Shown here one piece after another: positions 60,463 through 64,000 of a stretch of DNA of 64,000 nt. A program made the translations under genes and the position numbers. The stretch spans positions 2,976,001 to 3,040,000 of the forward strand of contig OZ243957.1 of assembly GCA_965214585.1 (NCBI GenBank), given 5' to 3'. The notes under the pieces are model-generated. The model was not told the origin of the DNA. It did no database searches and saw only the letters and a program-made list of their open reading frames with translations. Position 1 is the stretch's first letter; each line of letters begins with the position of its first letter. The stretch is from JAHCHG01 sp965214585. Lineage in GTDB: Bacteria > Acidobacteriota > Blastocatellia > Pyrinomonadales > Pyrinomonadaceae.

Positions 60463-62052
60463 CTACAATTTAATCTGCCGCACGACATTAACGGATTCGA
60501 TATTTTTCAACTCATTTAAAACTTCATCATTTAATTCCGAATCAATCTCGATAACCGCTAATGCTTCGCCGCCTTTTGCTTCGCGCCCCAAATAAAAACG
60601 GCTGATATTTACTTCATTTTCGCCGAGAATCGTGCCGAGTTTTCCGATTACGCCGGGAACGTCTTTGTTTTTCGTAATCAACATAAAACCTTTCGGAACG
60701 GCTTCGATTGAAAAATCGCCGATTTGCGTAATTCGTCCTTCGCCGTTGGCAAAGACCATTCCCGAAGCAGTTTGCGCGGCATTCGCGCTTGAAACTTTTG
60801 TTTTTATATCGGCGTTTGCGGTTTTTCCCGTTTGTTTATAGCTCGTCGTCACGTTTATTCCGCGTTCTTCGGCGATGTGCAAAGCGTTGACGACGTTGAC
60901 GCGAGCGGAAACGTCGCGCAAAAGTCCGGCTAAAAATGCGCGTGTCACCGGCGCGGCATCGCGTTCGGCGAGTTCGCCCGCGTATTCGATTTCAATTGCA
61001 TTTATCGGGTCTTCATTCATAATCTGCGCTTGAAAACGCCCCAATTTTTCCGCCAGATCAATATACGCCTGCAACGCTTCGAGTTCCTTTGCCGCCAGAC
61101 TCGGCGCGTTTACCGCATTGCGAAGTTCGCCCGAAGTCAGATAATCGCGCATCTGCTCGGCGACAGTCAACGCCACGCCTTCCTGCGCTTCGGTGGTTGA
61201 CGCGCCGAGATGCGGAGTCGTAATAATCTTATCGTTTTCGAGCAAAGGCGAATCGGCTGCAAGCGGCTCATTTGAAAAAACATCGAGTGCCGCGCCCGCA
61301 ACTTTTCCCTTTTCAATCGCGTCGAGCAGAGCGTCTTCATCCACTAAGCCGCCGCGAGCGCAATTGATGATTCGCACGCCGTCTTTCATTTTTGAAAAAG
61401 CATCCGCGCCGATAATTCCGCGCGTTTCGTCTGTAACGGGCGTGTGAATCGTAATAAAATCAGCCTTTGACAAAACTTCGTCCAAACTGCCGACTTCGAT
61501 TCCCGATTCCAACGCCTGTTCTTTTGAAACAAACGGATCGAAGGCGAAAATTTTCATCCCGAAACCCTTTGCGATATTCGCCACGTGCCTGCCGATTCTA
61601 CCCAAACCGACAATTCCTAAAATCTTGCCGTTCAATTCCACACCGACGAAACTTTTTTTGTCCCAAACGCCGTTTTGAAGTTTGGAGTGCGCCTGCGGCA
61701 CATTTCGCGCCATCGAAACGAGCAGCGCAATCGTGTGTTCGGCGGTTGTGATCGTGTTTCCGTCGGGCGCGTTCATTACGACGATTCCGCGTTTTGTCGC
61801 CGCTTTTACGTCAATGTTGTCAACGCCGACTCCTGCTCTGCCGATAACTTTCAGTTTTTCCGATGTGTCCATCAAATCCGCCGTTATCTGCGTCGCGCTT
61901 CTGACGATCACGCCGTCCGCGTTTTTCATTTCTTCGGTCAATTCTTCGGCGGGAAGTTTCGTCTTCTTGACAACTTCAAATCCCGCGTTCACAAGCGGTG
62001 CGAGTTTATCTTCGTTTACATCGTCGGCGATCAAAATTTTTATATTGCTCAT
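60463..62052 (-). CDS. serA: D-3-phosphoglycerate dehydrogenase, long form
   Basis: Catalyses the first step of serine synthesis, NAD-dependent oxidation of 3-phosphoglycerate. The nucleotide-binding domain has NGKILGIVGLGRIGRHVANI and catalytic Arg/Glu/His regions: INCARGGLVDEDAL (Arg), AALDVFSNEPL (Glu) and ITTPHLGASTTEAQ (His). An intervening domain and a C-terminal ACT domain follow (FMLITKNKDVPGVIGKLGTI, EVNISRFYLGREAKGGEALA), the site of serine feedback in related enzymes. At 529 residues it belongs to the long type I class. It is a single gene, divergent from corA. Confidence 0.96.
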   Translation of the reverse strand: MSNIKILIADDVNEDKLAPLVNAGFEVVKKTKLPAEELTEEMKNADGVIVRSATQITADLMDTSEKLKVIGRAGVGVDNIDVKAATKRGIVVMNAPDGNTITTAEHTIALLVSMARNVPQAHSKLQNGVWDKKSFVGVELNGKILGIVGLGRIGRHVANIAKGFGMKIFAFDPFVSKEQALESGIEVGSLDEVLSKADFITIHTPVTDETRGIIGADAFSKMKDGVRIINCARGGLVDEDALLDAIEKGKVAGAALDVFSNEPLAADSPLLENDKIITTPHLGASTTEAQEGVALTVAEQMRDYLTSGELRNAVNAPSLAAKELEALQAYIDLAEKLGRFQAQIMNEDPINAIEIEYAGELAERDAAPVTRAFLAGLLRDVSARVNVVNALHIAEERGINVTTSYKQTGKTANADIKTKVSSANAAQTASGMVFANGEGRITQIGDFSIEAVPKGFMLITKNKDVPGVIGKLGTILGENEVNISRFYLGREAKGGEALAVIEIDSELNDEVLNELKNIESVNVVRQIKL

Positions 62053-62155
62053 TTAATTGTTTATCGTGTTTTGCTTTCTGCGAATCTTCAAATAATATTT
62101 CAAAAGGTCTAAAGAGAAATTATTCATAGATTTATAAAATTTACAAAGGTGTCGA

Positions 62156-63142
62156 ATGGAAATTTTCGTATATAAACAAAACGGCGCAAAGATTGAAACC
62201 GATTTTGCGGCAGAAGATTTGCCCGCGCTTCTGGCTGATGAAAATAACGTCGTGTGGCTGGATTTCCTTGTAAAAAATGCCGAAGATTTAAAATTTGCGG
62301 AAGAAGTTTTGCTGAAAATTTTCAAATTTCATCATTTAACCGTTGAAGACTGCCGCGAAGAGCGCAATCAGCCGAAGGTCGAGGAATTTCCCGATTATTT
62401 ATTTTTCATCGTTCACGGCATAAAATCTGAAACGAACACGGCGAATTTCGTGACAAAAGAACTCGACGGCTATCTCGGAAATAATTTTGTCGTAACTTAT
62501 CGAAACGAAGATTTTCGCAGCATTGAAAATGTAAAACGGCAGATCAAAATCAGTCCGCGAATTTTTCGGCGCGGCGCGGCTTACGTTCTGCACCAGATTC
62601 TCGACCAGATCGTAGATATGTATATGCCGATCGTGGATGATTTTGACGTGGTTATTAACGAACTTGAAGACCGCGTTTTCTTGAAGGAAACCGACAACGA
62701 AATGCTCGAAGAAATTATGGACTTGCGTAGAAGCGTCGCCCGTCTGAAACGCATTTCGTCGCGCCAACTCGATGTTCTTTACAGAATATCGCACGGCGAA
62801 TTTCCGCAGATTCCCGAAAACATACTGCCGTTTTACCGCGACGTTCACGATCATCTTTTGCGTATTTCCGATTTGGCGGAAAGCTACCGCGAACTTGTCG
62901 GCAGTCTTTTCGACATATATTTTTCCGTTACGGCAAACAAAACCAACGACGTAATGAAAGTTCTGACGATTTTTTCCGCCATAATGCTGCCGCTTTCTTT
63001 GATCGCCGGAATTTACGGAATGAATTTTCAAAATATGCCCGAACTTCAATCGCCTTACGGTTATTACATAGCTCTGGGTTTAATGGGCGTTGTGGCTCTC
63101 GGTTTGTTGATTTATTTTTGGCGAAAAGGCTGGTTTAGTTAA
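62156..63142 (+). CDS. corA: CorA-family magnesium/cobalt transporter
   Basis: A 328-residue divalent cation channel. The cytoplasmic N-terminal domain runs to about residue 265 (WLDFLVKNAEDLKFAEEVLL, HHLTVEDCREERNQPKVEEF), then a long helix and two C-terminal transmembrane segments. The first ends in the selectivity motif YGMNF (LPLSLIAGIYGMNFQNMPEL), and the second is YYIALGLMGVVALGLLIYFW. The short basic tail FWRKGWF is normal. It functions as a pentamer in the inner membrane. It starts 103 bases from the divergent serA start. Confidence 0.95.
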   Translation: MEIFVYKQNGAKIETDFAAEDLPALLADENNVVWLDFLVKNAEDLKFAEEVLLKIFKFHHLTVEDCREERNQPKVEEFPDYLFFIVHGIKSETNTANFVTKELDGYLGNNFVVTYRNEDFRSIENVKRQIKISPRIFRRGAAYVLHQILDQIVDMYMPIVDDFDVVINELEDRVFLKETDNEMLEEIMDLRRSVARLKRISSRQLDVLYRISHGEFPQIPENILPFYRDVHDHLLRISDLAESYRELVGSLFDIYFSVTANKTNDVMKVLTIFSAIMLPLSLIAGIYGMNFQNMPELQSPYGYYIALGLMGVVALGLLIYFWRKGWFS

Positions 63143-63208
63143 ACAAATCAGAACAGGGAGCGATAGCGACTTGGTAATTTGCTGATCTTATAAATATGCG
63201 GCATAACC

Positions 63209-63295
63209 CATTCGCTGCCGGCTCACGGTTCTGATTAAAAAATCAAATAAACACATTCGCTGCCGCTGCCTGCTCTGATTAAAAAATTAAATAAA
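63209..63295. repeat. Tandem direct repeat after corA
   Basis: Two copies of about 43 bases: CATTCGCTGCCGGCTCACGG then TTCTGATTAAAAAATCAAAT, and CATTCGCTGCCGCTGCCTGC then TCTGATTAAAAAATTAAATA. The second copy overlaps the end of pgpA and contributes its last codons (TAA complement at 63279). Confidence 0.75.
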
Positions 63296-63887
63296 CCGCA
63301 TAGATGATCGAAAGACAAATTCCGCCGTAAATTCCCGCGACAAAATCATCGGCGCAAACTCCGATTCCCGCCGGCAGATTTTGCAGAGAATCAATCGGAT
63401 ACGGTTTCCAAATATCGAACAGCCGGAAAAGCAAGAATCCCGCCAATACAAAATGCCAACTCAAACCGAACGGAATAAACAGAAAAACGATCAACTGCCC
63501 TAAAACTTCGTCAACCACAACTTTTTGCGGGTCTTTATCGCCGAAAATCAAAACAGCGCGGTTTGAAGCCCAAATTCCGAGCAAGCAAAAAAGCGTAAGA
63601 GCAAACAAATTCGCGGCGGAAAACAAAGCCGAGATTTGCTCAAAACTCCAATTTTTATCCGACAAAATTATTCCCGAATGTGCTTCAAACAGAGAAACCG
63701 ACAAATAGATCAAAACTCCGACAATCGAACCGAAAGTTCCGGGCGCGAGCGGCAGATAACCGACTCCGAAAGTTGCGAAAAAAAGCGCGACGTAATCGAG
63801 AAAAGTTTTTTGTTTAACTTTTTTTTCGCTTAGATTTTTTTCTTCAATCCGGGCGGAAATTTCCGTAATTTTATCGTAATTCGACAT
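63279..63887 (-). CDS. pgpA: Phosphatidylglycerophosphatase A
   Basis: Dephosphorylates phosphatidylglycerophosphate to phosphatidylglycerol in the inner membrane. After about 25 charged residues, the signature FFATFGVGYLPLAPGTFGSI is followed by DKDPQKVVVDEVLGQLIVFL (acidic active-site region), GFLLFRLFDIWKPYPIDSLQ and GIGVCADDFVAGIYGGICLS. About four transmembrane helices lie between. Length is 202 residues, with a somewhat longer N-terminal tail than in Escherichia coli. Its C-terminal end overlaps the tandem repeat. Confidence 0.94.
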   Translation of the reverse strand: MSNYDKITEISARIEEKNLSEKKVKQKTFLDYVALFFATFGVGYLPLAPGTFGSIVGVLIYLSVSLFEAHSGIILSDKNWSFEQISALFSAANLFALTLFCLLGIWASNRAVLIFGDKDPQKVVVDEVLGQLIVFLFIPFGLSWHFVLAGFLLFRLFDIWKPYPIDSLQNLPAGIGVCADDFVAGIYGGICLSIIYAVYLIF

Positions 63888-63934
63888 TTCCGTTTGATTC
63901 TAAACGATTTTGCCGGTTAAATCATAATGAAAAG

Positions 63935-64000
63935 CTAGTTCAGACAACATTTTTTATACTTTCTGCCACTTCCGCACGGGCAAGTTTCGTTGTATCCCGA
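63935..64000 (-). CDS. C-terminal fragment with SEC-C zinc motif (SecA end or SEC-C protein)
   Basis: The frame entering from the right edge reads GYNETCPCGSGRKYKKCCLN then TAG (63935-63937). C-x-C-x8-CC is the SEC-C zinc-binding motif, found at the C-terminus of SecA and in a family of small zinc proteins. Only 20 residues are inside the window, so which of the two it is cannot be told; a SecA tail is the more frequent case. Confidence 0.75.
   Translation of the reverse strand, partial: SGYNETCPCGSGRKYKKCCLN

Overview
The window is a 64 kb chromosomal segment of a Gram-negative bacterium. The 16S rRNA gene, the Kdo sugar genes, and the density of acidobacterial-looking secreted proteins (FecR, carboxypeptidase-regulatory, PrcB-like, SCO-fusion and TPR proteins) point to Acidobacteriota, most likely class Blastocatellia (Pyrinomonadales-like). 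This placement is inference from recognised sequence character; no alignment was run. Genes lie on both strands, mostly as single genes or short operons.

Layout. 1-9 kb: the 3' end of a family 9 glycosyltransferase, purA, tRNA-Lys, a MazEF-type toxin-antitoxin pair with a decayed partial duplicate beside it, ligA, murJ and a PBP4-type carboxypeptidase. 9-15 kb: an Ogg2-like glycosylase, a TPR protein with two retropepsin-like domains, a PIN protein with a small partner, a lytic transglycosylase, an amidohydrolase and a PrcB-like protein. 15.3-17.9 kb: a compact minus-strand array of small genes (membrane protein, MazEF-like pair, DUF433/DUF5615 pair) separated by related 98-116 bp palindromes that look like integron attC sites. 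A promoter-like sequence precedes the array and no integrase is visible, so it reads as a cluster of attC sites lacking an integrase. 18-31 kb: SCO-like lipoprotein, slt, folD, a MazG-like protein, a three-gene RimB/RimK/AstE-like cluster, sucD, an M16 protease operon. 31-50.6 kb: ndk, nuoI, DUF421, ImmA/IrrE-like, a GAF-PP2C phosphatase, FecR and CPBP proteins, then kdsB, pyrG, a cyclophilin, kdsA, xisH, xisI, a putative lysozyme-inhibitor lipoprotein, a degenerate M1-like protein and kdsC. 50.6-56.7 kb: a complete rRNA operon (16S, tRNA-Ile, initiator tRNA-fMet, tRNA-Ala, 23S, 5S) behind three tandem sigma70-type promoters. 56.7-64 kb: two unknown exported proteins, a TgpA-like transglutaminase, serA, corA, pgpA and a SEC-C C-terminus at the edge.

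Functional themes. Envelope synthesis and remodelling dominate (murJ, PBP4, two lytic transglycosylases, kdsA/B/C with pyrG supplying CTP for CMP-Kdo, pgpA, a heptosyltransferase-like end). The toxin-antitoxin content is high, mostly inside the cassette array.

The most striking non-coding feature is the density of intergenic palindromes. Some are GC-rich and recur (a five-member family with GGAACGCCG arms). Others are built from short degenerate words (GGACTTTGG, GAGAAGTGA, CACGAAG, CGTAAAT) repeated directly and then inverted. Several are nested inside one another, several form the first or last codons of adjacent genes, and one word type occurs in-frame twice inside slt.
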